Shown: positions 41,960 through 50,747, numbered from the stretch's first letter. The stretch: DNA of 64,000 bases from Cellulomonas sp. URHD0024 (GCF_000426185.1 NZ_AUEW01000008.1:124001-188000), one strand, 5' to 3'. Made by a program: numbers and translations. Notes: generated from the letters alone by a model not told the origin.

Positions 41960-43440
41960 GCGTCGACCGACTTCCGCTCGTCGAGCGCGTCATCCAGGAG
42001 CGCGTCCAGCTCGGCGTCGTGGGCGCTGACGTGCACGCCCGTCGGGCCGATCATCGCGAAGGCCACCGCGGACCCGACGAGGCACAGCGCCGCGGCGACG
42101 ATCATCGTGTCGCCGAGGGAGTCCACGAACGCGATGCGGAACGCGGCCGGGTCGGCCGCCGTCACGCCGTGCAGGCGGGTCTCGAAGAACGAGCCGAGCG
42201 CGGCGACACCGAGCAGGACACCGAGCTGCTGCGCCGTCTCGTTGATGGCCGAGGTCATCCCGGCCTTGCTGGGCTCGGCCACCGAGACCGACAGGTAGGC
42301 GCGCGGAGGGTTGAACATGCCCATGCCCGCACCCACGAGCACGCAGGCGGGGATGACGGCGGTCCAGTCGGAGCCGGGCTCGACGACGAGCGGGACGAGC
42401 AGCAGCCCCAGTCCGACGAGACCGACCGCGATGCCCACGGTCAGGTGCTTGGGGATCGACTCGATCGAGCCGGTGACCGCGGCAGCGACGAAGACGGCGA
42501 GCGTGAGGGGCAGGAACCGCAGGCCGGTCTCCCAGGGCGTGTACTGCAGCACCTGCTGCACGTAGGCGACCATCAGGAACACCCCGGCCATGGTGCCCAG
42601 GCCGAAGAGGAACGTCGCGATGTTCAGGCCGTTGAAGGTGCGGTTCCGGAAGTGCTCGACCTCGAACAGCGGATGTGCGGCGCCGCGCTGCTGCAGCACG
42701 AGCGCGACGCTGAGCAGGACCGACGCGTTGAGCAGCGTCACCGTGAGGTTGCTGGTCCAGCTGGCCTGGCCGGCCTCCAGGAACCCGAGCACCGAGGTGA
42801 AGCAGGCCGCGGTGAAGAGCGCGAGGCCGACGAGGTCGATGGGCTTGCCGGGCTGCGCGCGGCGGCGCCAGTCGCGTTGCACGACGATCGAGCCGATCGC
42901 GACGACGCCGATGGGGACGTTCAGGAAGAAGATCCACCGCCAGTCGTAGAAGTCCGTGGCGGCGCCGCCGATCAGCGGGCCGACGGCGATCGCGAGGCCG
43001 GCGGTCGCACCGAGCAGGCCGATCGCACGGTTGCGGGCTGTGCCCGTGAAGCGCTCCGACAACAGCGCCGGGCCGACGGCGAACAGCACCGCTCCGCCGA
43101 GTCCCTGCAGGAACCGGCTGGCGTTCAGCTGCGTCATCGAGGTGGCGATGCCGCACGCTCCGGACGCGACCGTGAAGACCACCAGGCCGACGAGGAAGAC
43201 GCGGAGCTTGCCCCAGCGGTCCGCGGCTGTCCCGGCGGCGACGAGCGCGACCACGAGACCGAGCGCGTACGCGTCGAGCGCCCACTGCAGCGACCGGAAG
43301 TCGGCCTGGAACTCGCGCTGGATGCTCGGCAGCGCGACGTTGATGACGGTCAGGTCCAGCAGCAGCATGAAGGTCGCGAGGCAGACCGTCACGACCAGCA
43401 GGACGTCCTGCAGCTTGCCGTTCGGACGCGCAGAATCCAC
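41956..43440 (-). CDS. MFS exporter, DHA2/EmrB-QacA type
   Basis: A 494-residue transporter with about 14 membrane helices. Helix 1 (LLVVTVCLATFMLLLDLTVI) with NVALPSIQREF, and the motif C-like QGLGGAVLFAVGPAL segment, fit the DHA2 drug:H+ antiporter family. It opens the 14-gene biosynthetic operon and probably exports its product and protects the producer. The GTG start follows an A/T-rich AGGAGAAAAATAAAA ribosome-binding leader, which stands out in this GC-rich DNA and may give strong, unstructured translation initiation. Confidence 0.9.
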   Translation of the reverse strand: MDSARPNGKLQDVLLVVTVCLATFMLLLDLTVINVALPSIQREFQADFRSLQWALDAYALGLVVALVAAGTAADRWGKLRVFLVGLVVFTVASGACGIATSMTQLNASRFLQGLGGAVLFAVGPALLSERFTGTARNRAIGLLGATAGLAIAVGPLIGGAATDFYDWRWIFFLNVPIGVVAIGSIVVQRDWRRRAQPGKPIDLVGLALFTAACFTSVLGFLEAGQASWTSNLTVTLLNASVLLSVALVLQQRGAAHPLFEVEHFRNRTFNGLNIATFLFGLGTMAGVFLMVAYVQQVLQYTPWETGLRFLPLTLAVFVAAAVTGSIESIPKHLTVGIAVGLVGLGLLLVPLVVEPGSDWTAVIPACVLVGAGMGMFNPPRAYLSVSVAEPSKAGMTSAINETAQQLGVLLGVAALGSFFETRLHGVTAADPAAFRIAFVDSLGDTMIVAAALCLVGSAVAFAMIGPTGVHVSAHDAELDALLDDALDERKSVDA

Positions 43441-43962
43441 TTTTATTTTTCTCCTGAATCAACACCCCGAAGGCGAGGAGTTTGCGTGGTCCGGCGCCGC
43501 GACTCGCCGAATCGAAAGGATCTCTGGTCGGGGGTCCGAGCATTTCCGATGACCCGCGCCGGACAAGTTAGGGGTGATTTGTCCGGTGGGGAACAGGATC
43601 TCAGGATGTGGGCGCACAGCGTCGGGCGACCCGGTGTGAGTTCCGCGGTTCTGAGCGGAAAAGGCGGCACCGGCGGCCGTCCGGCCGGCCGCGCGGGCGC
43701 GCTCCGACGGTTCGTCTCGTCCCGTCGGTCCCGCCCGCGATCCGTTGACCTGCCGGTTCTCCAGCGCGGGCGGTCCGGTCTGTCGAACCGGCACCGGCGC
43801 GAGCCCGTCGACGACCGAGGGAGCGTCCGCCGTCGGCGTGCGGGCGCGGAAGAGGACTCAGGGCGCGGCGGTCCGACGCGAAATTCGCCGTCGCCGCAAC
43901 CAATCCGTCGCCGCATTCTGGTCAGTTGTTCAACAGCCGAGCTGGAACGACTGACGCAACAT
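43441..43962 (-). promoter_or_regulatory. 522-base leader/promoter region of the biosynthetic operon
   Basis: No convincing gene lies here. It is unusually A/T-containing near 43441-43460, just before the MFS gene. A perfect 8-bp inverted repeat CCGGACAA (43559-43566) and TTGTCCGG (43579-43586) has a 12-base centre and is a good operator or leader-hairpin candidate. Several moderately AT-rich hexamers occur (for example TAACTT on the minus strand inside the palindrome), but I cannot assign a promoter with confidence. Confidence 0.55.
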
Positions 43963-44688
43963 CTATGTCCGTTCCTGCCGCGGAATCGTCGCATTCTCTT
44001 GCCCTTCGCTGCGCGGACCCGGGGCGAGTCCCGGCGGTCGCGGAAGAGCGGCGAACAGGCCCAGGCTCGCGAGCCAGGCGCTCATGCACACGATGTGCAC
44101 ACGCTGGCTGACCCCCACGGCCCAGGCGGGGTCGCCCGTGCGCGTGAACCAGCCGAACACGAGGCTGGCGACGATCCCGCCGACCACCACGACCAGTGCG
44201 GCGGCCCGGCGGAACCACACGGGGCCCGTGCGACGGGTCGCGAGCCACACCGCCCCCGCACCGACGAACAGCGCCGTGTCAGAGACGATGCTGCTGGTGT
44301 CGTGCACGAGAGTCGCCCGGGCGCCGCCTTCGCACACCGCGCCCGGCCCGCAGGGCGAGGCCACCACCGCAGCCAGCGCGGCGCCCAGGGCGAAGACGAC
44401 GGTGGCCACGACGAACACCTCGCGCCAGCCGCCGGACGGCAGCCGTCGCCGCACACGCGGCAGCAGGCACACGACCAGGACGGCGCACACCACGTCGGTC
44501 ACGCGCAGCAGGGTGGCGTTCCGCTCGCCGGGGGCCTCGAGCGCGCTCACCAGGTCGCCCATCCCGGCGAAGCCGCGCAGCACCCAGTCGAGCAGGAAGT
44601 TGCTGTAGAGCAGCGCCGCTGCGGCCCCGATCAGCAGGGGCACCACGTGCAGGCGCCCGCCGGCGGTGGCGTCCTGGTCGTCGGTCAC
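43963..44688 (-). CDS. DUF998-like membrane protein
   Basis: A 241-residue polytopic protein with about six hydrophobic helices (first: LLIGAAAALLYSNFLLDWVL) and a Pro/Gly-rich C-terminal tail. Helix 1 with YSNFLLDWVLRGF and loop residues PCGPGAVCEGGAR resemble the DUF998 family of membrane proteins of unknown function. The same strand continues downstream after 522 bases into the biosynthetic operon, but no direct link is evident. The ATG start is the first in frame. Confidence 0.72.
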   Translation of the reverse strand: MTDDQDATAGGRLHVVPLLIGAAAALLYSNFLLDWVLRGFAGMGDLVSALEAPGERNATLLRVTDVVCAVLVVCLLPRVRRRLPSGGWREVFVVATVVFALGAALAAVVASPCGPGAVCEGGARATLVHDTSSIVSDTALFVGAGAVWLATRRTGPVWFRRAAALVVVVGGIVASLVFGWFTRTGDPAWAVGVSQRVHIVCMSAWLASLGLFAALPRPPGLAPGPRSEGQENATIPRQERT

Positions 44689-44739
44689 GTGGCCCTTGTC
44701 GTCGTGCGAGGCAGGTGCCCCATGGTCACAGATCGTGCG

Positions 44740-45927
44740 TCAGTGCGCCGCAGTCGGGTCCATCTGGTCCTGCAACGCGTTCAGGTCGGCGACCGAGGCG
44801 TCGATCCGCGTGCGCTCGGCAGCGGCGGCCGCCGCTGCCGCGGTGATCGGAGCGTCCCGAGCCGCCAGCGCCGCGTCGTCGCGCGCGATGAGTGCGGCCG
44901 CCGACGCGAGGGTCTGCTCGGCCGGTGCCATCGGCAGCTTCGTCCCGTCCCACCACACCCACGACAGCCGCAACCGCGAGCGCGCACCGCTGGACATCGC
45001 CGCGACCTCGTCGGCCTTGGACTGGTACGCCTGGCGGTAGTACTCGAGCGAGGACCTGTCTGCCGTGAGCTGCGCGCGCGCCTGTCCGTTCGCGTTCTCT
45101 GCGTCGACGAGGGCGTGCGACGCCGTCGTGATCGTGGCGGCCATGCCGTCGAGGAGGTCACGCAGACCCGTGTCGACCGCGACCAGCGCCGGTCGGTCGG
45201 TGATGTACCGCGCGTACACCGCCTCGAGCCGCGGGTCGAGACCGTCGACCTGGGTGCCGAGGTACGCGAACTCCTCGGTCGGACGGTTCTCCGCGTGGGC
45301 GCCGACCGAACCCGCGATCTGCTCGTGGACGTCGTCGTCCGCGGGAACCGCGGCGGTCGCCGCGTCGAGGATCGGTGTCAGCTCCGCCCGCTCGGCCGGC
45401 GTGAGTCGCCCCCACACCGCGTGCAGGGTCTCGTGGGCCGCCGTCGTGACGGCCTGTCCGGCCACGCGTGGGTCGGCGGGGCGGTAGACGACGATCGAGT
45501 CGGAACCCGGTTCGTAGCAGCCGACGCGCCCGCCGGCACCGAGCCGCGGCGACACCCCGACATCGCCGCACCGCCCCGCGAACGCGGCCGCGTCGAGGAT
45601 CTGGGGCCGGGTGGTGTAGAAGATCTGCCGACCCTTCTCGGACAGGTGCGCGGCGTCCGCGAGCGCGACGACGTCGGCCGTCGGGGGCGGGAGCGCCGGC
45701 GTCCCCCGCACGTGGTCCACCGCGGCCGTCAGCTCGTCGGCGGGCGCGCCACCAGTCACCCACCACCCACCGGCCAGGGTCGCGACGAGAAGGAGCACGA
45801 CCCACACGCCGCGGCCCCGTCGGCGCCGGGGTGGGGGAAGGACGGGCGCGAGGAACCGATCCTCGACGATCCACTGCGGCACGCGTCCCGTGGGGGACCG
45901 GGGCAGATCGTCGGGAACCAGGTGCAC
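44740..45927 (-). CDS. Membrane-anchored HExxH putative metallopeptidase
   Basis: A 395-residue protein. A cytosolic basic N-terminus (PPPRRRRGRG) precedes one membrane helix (VWVVLLLVATLAGGWWV), leaving about 335 residues outside. The zinc motif H165-E-T-L-H169 lies in TTAAHETLHAVWGRL, with a candidate third ligand Glu in RPTEEFAYLG about 50 residues on. A long Ala-rich coiled-coil-like C-terminal region follows (residues ~265-395). I do not recognise a named family. Cell-surface peptidase activity is inferred from the motif and topology. It is separated from neighbours by about 50-100 bases. Confidence 0.75.
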   Translation of the reverse strand: MHLVPDDLPRSPTGRVPQWIVEDRFLAPVLPPPRRRRGRGVWVVLLLVATLAGGWWVTGGAPADELTAAVDHVRGTPALPPPTADVVALADAAHLSEKGRQIFYTTRPQILDAAAFAGRCGDVGVSPRLGAGGRVGCYEPGSDSIVVYRPADPRVAGQAVTTAAHETLHAVWGRLTPAERAELTPILDAATAAVPADDDVHEQIAGSVGAHAENRPTEEFAYLGTQVDGLDPRLEAVYARYITDRPALVAVDTGLRDLLDGMAATITTASHALVDAENANGQARAQLTADRSSLEYYRQAYQSKADEVAAMSSGARSRLRLSWVWWDGTKLPMAPAEQTLASAAALIARDDAALAARDAPITAAAAAAAAERTRIDASVADLNALQDQMDPTAAH

Positions 45928-46024
45928 CTACGGACTATCGGTCACCGCAGCCGCTCACTGGAGGAGGTGGGTGGCGCGACATTCGACGTGCCGGGGTCAC
46001 GGTGGTGCCGCCCCGGAGCTCTCC

Positions 46025-46846
46025 TCAGCGGGTGATCCGGGACCGGATCACGTCGCGCAGCCCCGTCGCGGAACGCCGCCACGCCTCTGCCCGCCGTACG
46101 ACCTCGCCGACCTCGGTCTCGTCGACCGGCACGTCGACGACCGGGACCCCGTGCGCGCGGGCCGCCGCCACGATCGCCTCGGACGTGCCGGGGAGCGCCA
46201 CCTGCAGCAGCGCCGACGTGGAGCTCGCAAGCGCCTCGCCGTGGCCGACCAGCCGTCGGTAGACGATCGTCGAGACGACGGGCGCGAAGATCGTGACCCG
46301 GTCGTCGTGCGGCTCGCCGTCCTCGTCGACCGGGAGGGCCGTGAGGTACAGCGTGAACAGGAGCTCACTGACCTGGCGCACCAGCCAGCGGCGGCCGGGC
46401 AGGGGCGGGATCACGTTGGTCATCCTCAGCAGGTCGAGCTCGAGCATGCCTGCCGACAGCCGGGTCCACGCCGGCTCGGTGCGGATCTCCAGGACGCGAC
46501 CCCAGTCGATGTCCTTGCCGTCGAGGCCGACGCGCTCCGGGCCGACCGTGACCGCGCCGAACCGGTCGAGGAGCGCGAGCGGCGCCGTGGCGATCCGTGG
46601 GACGTAGGGGACCATCCGCACGAGGCCCTGCACCGACACGTCCCACTCGCGCTCGAGCGGATCGCTCGGCCGCGGGTAGAGGCTGACCGCCTTCGAGACC
46701 CACGTCGAGAACAGGTCGGGCGCGTCGGCTGCCTCGTCGGCATCGGGCGCCAGGGCGTCGACGACGGCCGCCGTCGGCGCGACCGGGTCCGTCTCGTCGC
46801 GTGTGTCCGCCACGTGGTCGGCTGTGGAGCGGTCCTGACCTGGCAC
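46025..46846 (-). CDS. Unknown 273-residue protein
   Basis: No family is recognised. The first 45 residues are acidic and low complexity. The rest contains a mostly beta/alpha pattern (FGAVTVGPERVGLDGKDIDW), a hydrophobic VRQVSELLFTLYLTALPV segment and a C-terminal Rossmann-like or PH-like stretch (IVAAARAHGVPVVDVPVDET). GTG/ATG alternatives exist within the first 20 codons. It is divergent from the lipoprotein gene at 46988. Confidence 0.65.
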   Translation of the reverse strand: MPGQDRSTADHVADTRDETDPVAPTAAVVDALAPDADEAADAPDLFSTWVSKAVSLYPRPSDPLEREWDVSVQGLVRMVPYVPRIATAPLALLDRFGAVTVGPERVGLDGKDIDWGRVLEIRTEPAWTRLSAGMLELDLLRMTNVIPPLPGRRWLVRQVSELLFTLYLTALPVDEDGEPHDDRVTIFAPVVSTIVYRRLVGHGEALASSTSALLQVALPGTSEAIVAAARAHGVPVVDVPVDETEVGEVVRRAEAWRRSATGLRDVIRSRITR

Positions 46847-46987
46847 CCGGTCACGATGCCAGATCGAGTCCCGTCACGCGGCCGGTTCATCCGAACGCCG
46901 CCGAACAGTCCCGCCGCGCCGCGGGGAGGTCTCGGACGAGCGGAGGGCCGACGTGCGACGACGTCCGCGAGGGGCCACCATGCGGGA

Positions 46988-47440
46988 ATGGTGGTCGAGC
47001 GGGCCGTCCCGGTCCTCGTCGCCGTCGCAGCCCTCGCCGGGTGCGCGGTGGGTTCGTCGTCCACACGCGCCGACGACGCCCAGGCGCTGACCGACCCGCT
47101 GACCCAGGCCTCGTCTGCGGTCGCGACAGCCTCGATCGCCGTCGACCTGCTCGGTGACGACCGCACGACGCCCACCGTGACCGACACGGCACTCCTGGAC
47201 CAGGTCGCCGTCCTGGACGAGGCGGCGTTCGCGGTGACGACGCTCGTCCCGACCGACCCGACGACCGCCGGCTGGCAGGAGGCGGCGCTCACCGCGGTCC
47301 GGCAGGCGCAGGGGTCGGTCGTCGCAGCCCGGTCGTGGGCGAACGGTGCGGGCACCGGCGAGACGGCCGTCCAGGACGCGCTCGACGCGAGTGCGGACCG
47401 CCTCGACCGGCTGACGACCCAGCTCGAGGGCTCCTCGTGA
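46988..47440 (+). CDS. Small lipoprotein
   Basis: A 150-residue exported lipoprotein. The signal peptide VPVLVAVAALAGC gives an acylated Cys at residue 19. The mature part is Ala/Thr/Asp-rich and probably helical (TDPLTQASSAVATASIAVDL, then AALTAVRQAQGSVVAARSWA). No domain is recognised. Its stop overlaps the GTG of the Nramp-like transporter (GTGA), making it the first gene of a four-gene operon; it could be an envelope partner of that transporter. Confidence 0.72.
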   Translation: MVVERAVPVLVAVAALAGCAVGSSSTRADDAQALTDPLTQASSAVATASIAVDLLGDDRTTPTVTDTALLDQVAVLDEAAFAVTTLVPTDPTTAGWQEAALTAVRQAQGSVVAARSWANGAGTGETAVQDALDASADRLDRLTTQLEGSS

Positions 47441-48666
47441 AGAAGATCCTCGGCGTCGCGCTGGGGATCCTCACCGCTATCGGTGGGTTCCTCGACATCG
47501 GGGACCTCGTCACCAACGCTGTCGTCGGATCGAGGTTCGGCCTCTCGCTCGCGTGGGTCGTCGTGGTCGGCGTCGTCGGGATCTGCCTGTTCGCGCAGAT
47601 GTCCGGCAAGGTCGCCGCCGTGAGCGGCCGCGCGACGTTCGAGATCATCCGCGAACGCCTCGGTGCCCGGGCAGCCGGTGCGAACCTCGGGGCCTCGTTC
47701 CTGATCAACCTGCTCACGCTGACCGCCGAGGTCGGCGGCATCGCACTGGCCCTGCAGCTGGCCAGCAGCGTCGAGCCTCGGCTGTGGATCCCCGTGGCCG
47801 GCCTGGCCGTCTGGCTCGTGATCTGGCGGACCAGGTTCTCGATCATGGAGAACGTCACCGGCCTGGTCGGGCTGACCCTGATCGTCTTCGCGGTGGCCCT
47901 GTTCCTGCTCGGACCGGACTGGAGCACGCTGGCCGACCAGGCGCTCCACCCGCGGGTCAGCGCCCAGGAGGGCCTGGCCTCGTACTGGTACTACGCGATC
48001 GCCCTGTTCGGTGCCGCCATGACCCCGTACGAGGTGTTCTTCTTCTCGTCGGGCGCGGTCGAGGAGAGGTGGACCATCAAGGACCTGTCCCAGTCGCGCC
48101 TCAACGTGCTCGTCGGCTTCCCGTTCGGCGGGGTGCTCTCCGTGGCCATCGCGGCCTGCGCAGCGGTCGTGTTCTTGCCGAAGGGCGTCGAGGTGTCCTC
48201 GCTCTCGCAGATCGTGCTCCCCGTTGCGCTCGCCGGCGGCAAGCTCGCGCTCGCCGTCGTCATCGTCGGCATCGTCGCCGCGACCTTCGGTGCCGCCCTG
48301 GAGACGTCCCTCTCCAGCGGGTACACGCTCGCGCAGTTCATGGGATGGTCGTGGGGCAAGTTCCGTCGACCGGCGCGCGCGGCCCGGTTCCACCTGACCA
48401 TGATCATCTGCCTCGTCGTCGCCGTCGGGGTGCTGATGACCAGCGTGAACCCGATCGCCGTCACCGAGTACTCCGTCGTGTTCTCGGCGGTCGCGCTGCC
48501 GCTGACCTATCTGCCGATCCTCGTCGTCGCCAACGACCCCGAGTACATGGGCGAGCACGTGAACGGGCGCCTGACCAACGCGTTCGCGCTGGTCTACCTC
48601 GTGATCATCGTCGTGGCCTCCGTCGCGGCGATCCCCCTCATGATCGTGACGGGAGCAGGCTCATGA
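47437..48666 (+). CDS. Nramp-family metal transporter, divergent binding site
   Basis: A 409-residue transporter with about 11 helices. Helix 1 carries D20-I-G-D23 (GGFLDIGDLVTN) where classical Nramp proteins have D-P-G-N, and helix 6 reads GAAMTPYEVFFFSSG where they have M-P-H. The rest of the fold matches Nramp. Loss of the M-P-H methionine and the Asn resembles the NRMT branch that transports magnesium, so Mg2+ transport is a reasonable inference. It lies between a lipoprotein gene (GTGA overlap) and two PRC-barrel genes (ATGA overlap, then 14 bases). Confidence 0.85.
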   Translation: MKKILGVALGILTAIGGFLDIGDLVTNAVVGSRFGLSLAWVVVVGVVGICLFAQMSGKVAAVSGRATFEIIRERLGARAAGANLGASFLINLLTLTAEVGGIALALQLASSVEPRLWIPVAGLAVWLVIWRTRFSIMENVTGLVGLTLIVFAVALFLLGPDWSTLADQALHPRVSAQEGLASYWYYAIALFGAAMTPYEVFFFSSGAVEERWTIKDLSQSRLNVLVGFPFGGVLSVAIAACAAVVFLPKGVEVSSLSQIVLPVALAGGKLALAVVIVGIVAATFGAALETSLSSGYTLAQFMGWSWGKFRRPARAARFHLTMIICLVVAVGVLMTSVNPIAVTEYSVVFSAVALPLTYLPILVVANDPEYMGEHVNGRLTNAFALVYLVIIVVASVAAIPLMIVTGAGS

Positions 48667-49058
48667 GCGACCTCCCCCAGGACCGCCGACCGCCGGGCCT
48701 CATGCTGGACGCGCGCCTGCACCTCCTGGACCGGCAGATCCTCGACGTCGACGGCACACCGGTGTGCACCGTCGACGACCTGGAGCTGCACGGCCTGGAC
48801 GGTTCCGACCGGCCGGACGGGACGCAGCCCACCGTGGTCACGTCGCTCCTCAGCGGCGCCGTCCTGACCACCCGCATCTTCGGCGGCCGACCGCCGCCGT
48901 CACGCTGGCACCGCATCCGCTGGACGCACGTCAGCGACGTCGGCACGACGCTCAGGCTCGGCGTCCGCAGTGCGGAGCTCGACGTCACCTGGCCTGAGCG
49001 CTGGATCCGCGACCAGATCATCCGACGCATCCCCGGAGGCAGCCATGATCCTGGGTGA
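48663..49058 (+). CDS. PRC-barrel-like protein (1)
   Basis: A 131-residue cytosolic protein. LLDRQILDVDGTPVCTVDDLE in the first part is the PRC-barrel pattern seen in MgtE-linked and photosynthetic reaction-centre-like barrels; the remainder is a second small beta region (RWHRIRWTHVSDVGTTLRLG). It overlaps the transporter gene by ATGA. PRC-barrels often regulate membrane transporters or bind RNA or metals; here a regulatory subunit of the transporter is likely (inference). Confidence 0.75.
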   Translation: MSDLPQDRRPPGLMLDARLHLLDRQILDVDGTPVCTVDDLELHGLDGSDRPDGTQPTVVTSLLSGAVLTTRIFGGRPPPSRWHRIRWTHVSDVGTTLRLGVRSAELDVTWPERWIRDQIIRRIPGGSHDPG

Positions 49059-49401
49059 CCTGCTCGACGCGCCCGTGAACGACGCTTCCGGGAACCGCCT
49101 GGGGTACGTGGTCGACGTGCGCCTCGTCCTGGACGGGCCGCTCGACGGTCTGCTCGCGGCACCGCGCCTGCACGGCCTGCTGGTCAGCCCGCGCACCGGC
49201 ACCTCGTTCCTCGGCTACGAACGCTCCGGCGTCGAGGCGCCCGCCCTGCTCGCGCGCTACTTCGCCTGGCGGCACCGCGGCACGTTCCTCGTGCACTGGC
49301 AGGACGTCGCCGAGGTCGCCCCGGGAGCCGTGCGTCTCGTCGACCAGTTCCGTCGCTTCTCCCCGGCACTGCCCGCCACGGGTCGGCAGGCCGGACGCTA
49401 G
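49045..49401 (+). CDS. PRC-barrel-like protein (2)
   Basis: A 118-residue protein beginning MILGDLLDAPVNDASGNRLG then YVVDVRLVLDG, a PRC-barrel opening, followed by a mixed region ending in WQDVAEVAPGAVRLVDQF. A GGAGGC ribosome site precedes the ATG, which lies within the last codons of PRC-barrel protein 1. As a tandem pair with the preceding gene it likely forms a heteromeric accessory of the Nramp-like transporter. Confidence 0.75.
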   Translation: MILGDLLDAPVNDASGNRLGYVVDVRLVLDGPLDGLLAAPRLHGLLVSPRTGTSFLGYERSGVEAPALLARYFAWRHRGTFLVHWQDVAEVAPGAVRLVDQFRRFSPALPATGRQAGR

Positions 49402-49430
49402 AGTCCACGCCCGACGCTCCTCATCCCGCA

Positions 49431-49492
49431 GCCGCTCGCCGGCGCCGCTCGCCGGCGCTGCTCGCCGGCGCCGCTCGCCGGCGCCGCTCGCC
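49431..49492. repeat. 13-bp tandem repeat (five units)
   Basis: Five head-to-tail copies of GCCGCTCGCCGGC (one with T at position 3, last partial) lie in the gap between the PRC-barrel operon and the second discoidin gene. Non-coding; possibly hairpin-forming and terminator-like for the convergent genes. Confidence 0.85.
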
Positions 49493-49658
49493 GCGGTGTG
49501 AGGCGGACCGGGCCCCGGTGGGACGCGACGTTGTGGAGCAGCGTCTCGGCCTGCACGCGGTGGAGGCATCGTCGATGGCGATCGGTCGGGTCACGGACAT
49601 CCCAGCACTCGCGTCCGGCAGTACCGGAGCACCAGCGACGAAAGACGAGCGGGCTCCG

Positions 49659-50645
49659 TCACGGGGTGGGCGGCGGCGGCGGGAACCGCAGTCCGTACAC
49701 CTCGAAGTCGAACAGGGAGACGCCGTACGAGGTGGCCCGCGCCGTCGTCGTGAGGCGGACGTAGCGTCCAGACCACCCGCCGACGAGCGTCTGGGTTCCC
49801 CCGGAGCTCGGCTCGACGTGCGTCGCCTGATGCCACGCCACGCCGTCGTCGGACACGTCGAGGGTGTAGGCCGAAGCCCAGGCGGCCTCCCACCGCAGCA
49901 CGACCGAGTCGATCGTCTCGATCCGCCCGAGGTCGACCTGGATCCACTGCGGGTCGCTCCACAGGCTGGCCCAGCGACTGGTGGGGTCGGCGTCCGTCGC
50001 GTTCGACGCACGGAAGTTGGGCCCCTCCTCCGAGGAGGCAGTCGTCACCGCCCCACGGGACAGCAGCACCCGCACCGGCTGCGGCGGGAAGCCGAACACC
50101 TCGAACTCCCACAGCGAGACGCCCCACTGGGTTGCCTTCCCGAGCGTCGCCAGCCGCACGTACCGGCCGGCGATCCCGGCGAACGAGAAGCTCTGCTTGG
50201 CCGACGACGACGCGCCGGGGTAGGCGATGGTGCGGAAGTTCACGCCGTCGTCGGAGACGTCGATGGAGTACACCGTCGCGTAGGCCGCCTCCCAGGTGAG
50301 GTCGACCCGGCTGATCTCCCTCTTGTGGAGGAGGTCGACGGTGAGCCACTGCTTGTCCGTGTCGAAGGCGCTGGACCACCGGGTCGAGAGGTTGCCGTCG
50401 GTCGCGTTCTTCGCCGCGTAGGCCGGACCTTCGACGGACGAGGCGGTCGTCGGCATACCGCGGGAGAGCAACGGCGCGGGCGGCGGGCTGAGTGCCGGGG
50501 CGGCGGCGGCGGGGACGACGACCAGGGCCGCACCGAGCGCGACGACAGCCAGCAGGGCGCGGGCTCGGCGGACGGGGCCCCGCGTGTCGGGGGCGGTCGG
50601 GCCGGCGGTCGGCGCGGACGGCGGCACGAGCGTGAAAACGGTCAT
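49659..50645 (-). CDS. Secreted protein with two F5/8 type C (discoidin) domains (2)
   Basis: A 328-residue secreted paralogue of 15344-16225. The signal peptide ends near PAAAAPA; domains span about 55-185 and 195-320, each with (M/A)-x-TTASS-x-EGP, ATD(G/A)-x-x-(S/T)-RW and WLTVDLL/WIQVDLG motifs and a closing GVSLW/LFDFEVYG. The tail is Pro-rich. The ATG at 50645 is chosen because it follows the same CAGGGG...CACCATGAC leader as the paralogue; an ATG eleven codons upstream is less likely. The ATAGAGCGCTCTAT operator lies about 90 bases upstream. Confidence 0.87.
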   Translation of the reverse strand: MTVFTLVPPSAPTAGPTAPDTRGPVRRARALLAVVALGAALVVVPAAAAPALSPPPAPLLSRGMPTTASSVEGPAYAAKNATDGNLSTRWSSAFDTDKQWLTVDLLHKREISRVDLTWEAAYATVYSIDVSDDGVNFRTIAYPGASSSAKQSFSFAGIAGRYVRLATLGKATQWGVSLWEFEVFGFPPQPVRVLLSRGAVTTASSEEGPNFRASNATDADPTSRWASLWSDPQWIQVDLGRIETIDSVVLRWEAAWASAYTLDVSDDGVAWHQATHVEPSSGGTQTLVGGWSGRYVRLTTTARATSYGVSLFDFEVYGLRFPPPPPTP

Positions 50646-50733
50646 GGTGTCCCCTGGGTCGTCGTCGTTGACGGGCATCGGTACGGCAGAGCTACGCCTC
50701 GGCGGCGACCCGCAGGTCCAGCGGCGAAGGCTG

Positions 50734-50747
50734 ATAGAGCGCTCTAT
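50734..50747. promoter_or_regulatory. LacI-type palindromic operator (discoidin gene 2)
   Basis: ATAGAGCGCTCTAT is a 14-bp perfect palindrome identical to the core of the site at 16257-16272. A CTGTTGACG -35-like element lies about 28 bases upstream on the minus strand, an arrangement close to that at the first site. Co-regulation of the two discoidin genes is likely. Confidence 0.75.

Noticed and set aside
42019-46035. A very long plus-strand open frame (over 1,300 codons) antisense to the MFS, DUF998 and metallopeptidase genes
   Set aside because: In GC-rich DNA the antisense of real genes often lacks stops. Its translation is Arg/Gly/Glu-rich low complexity, and the minus-strand genes have recognisable motifs and coupled starts.
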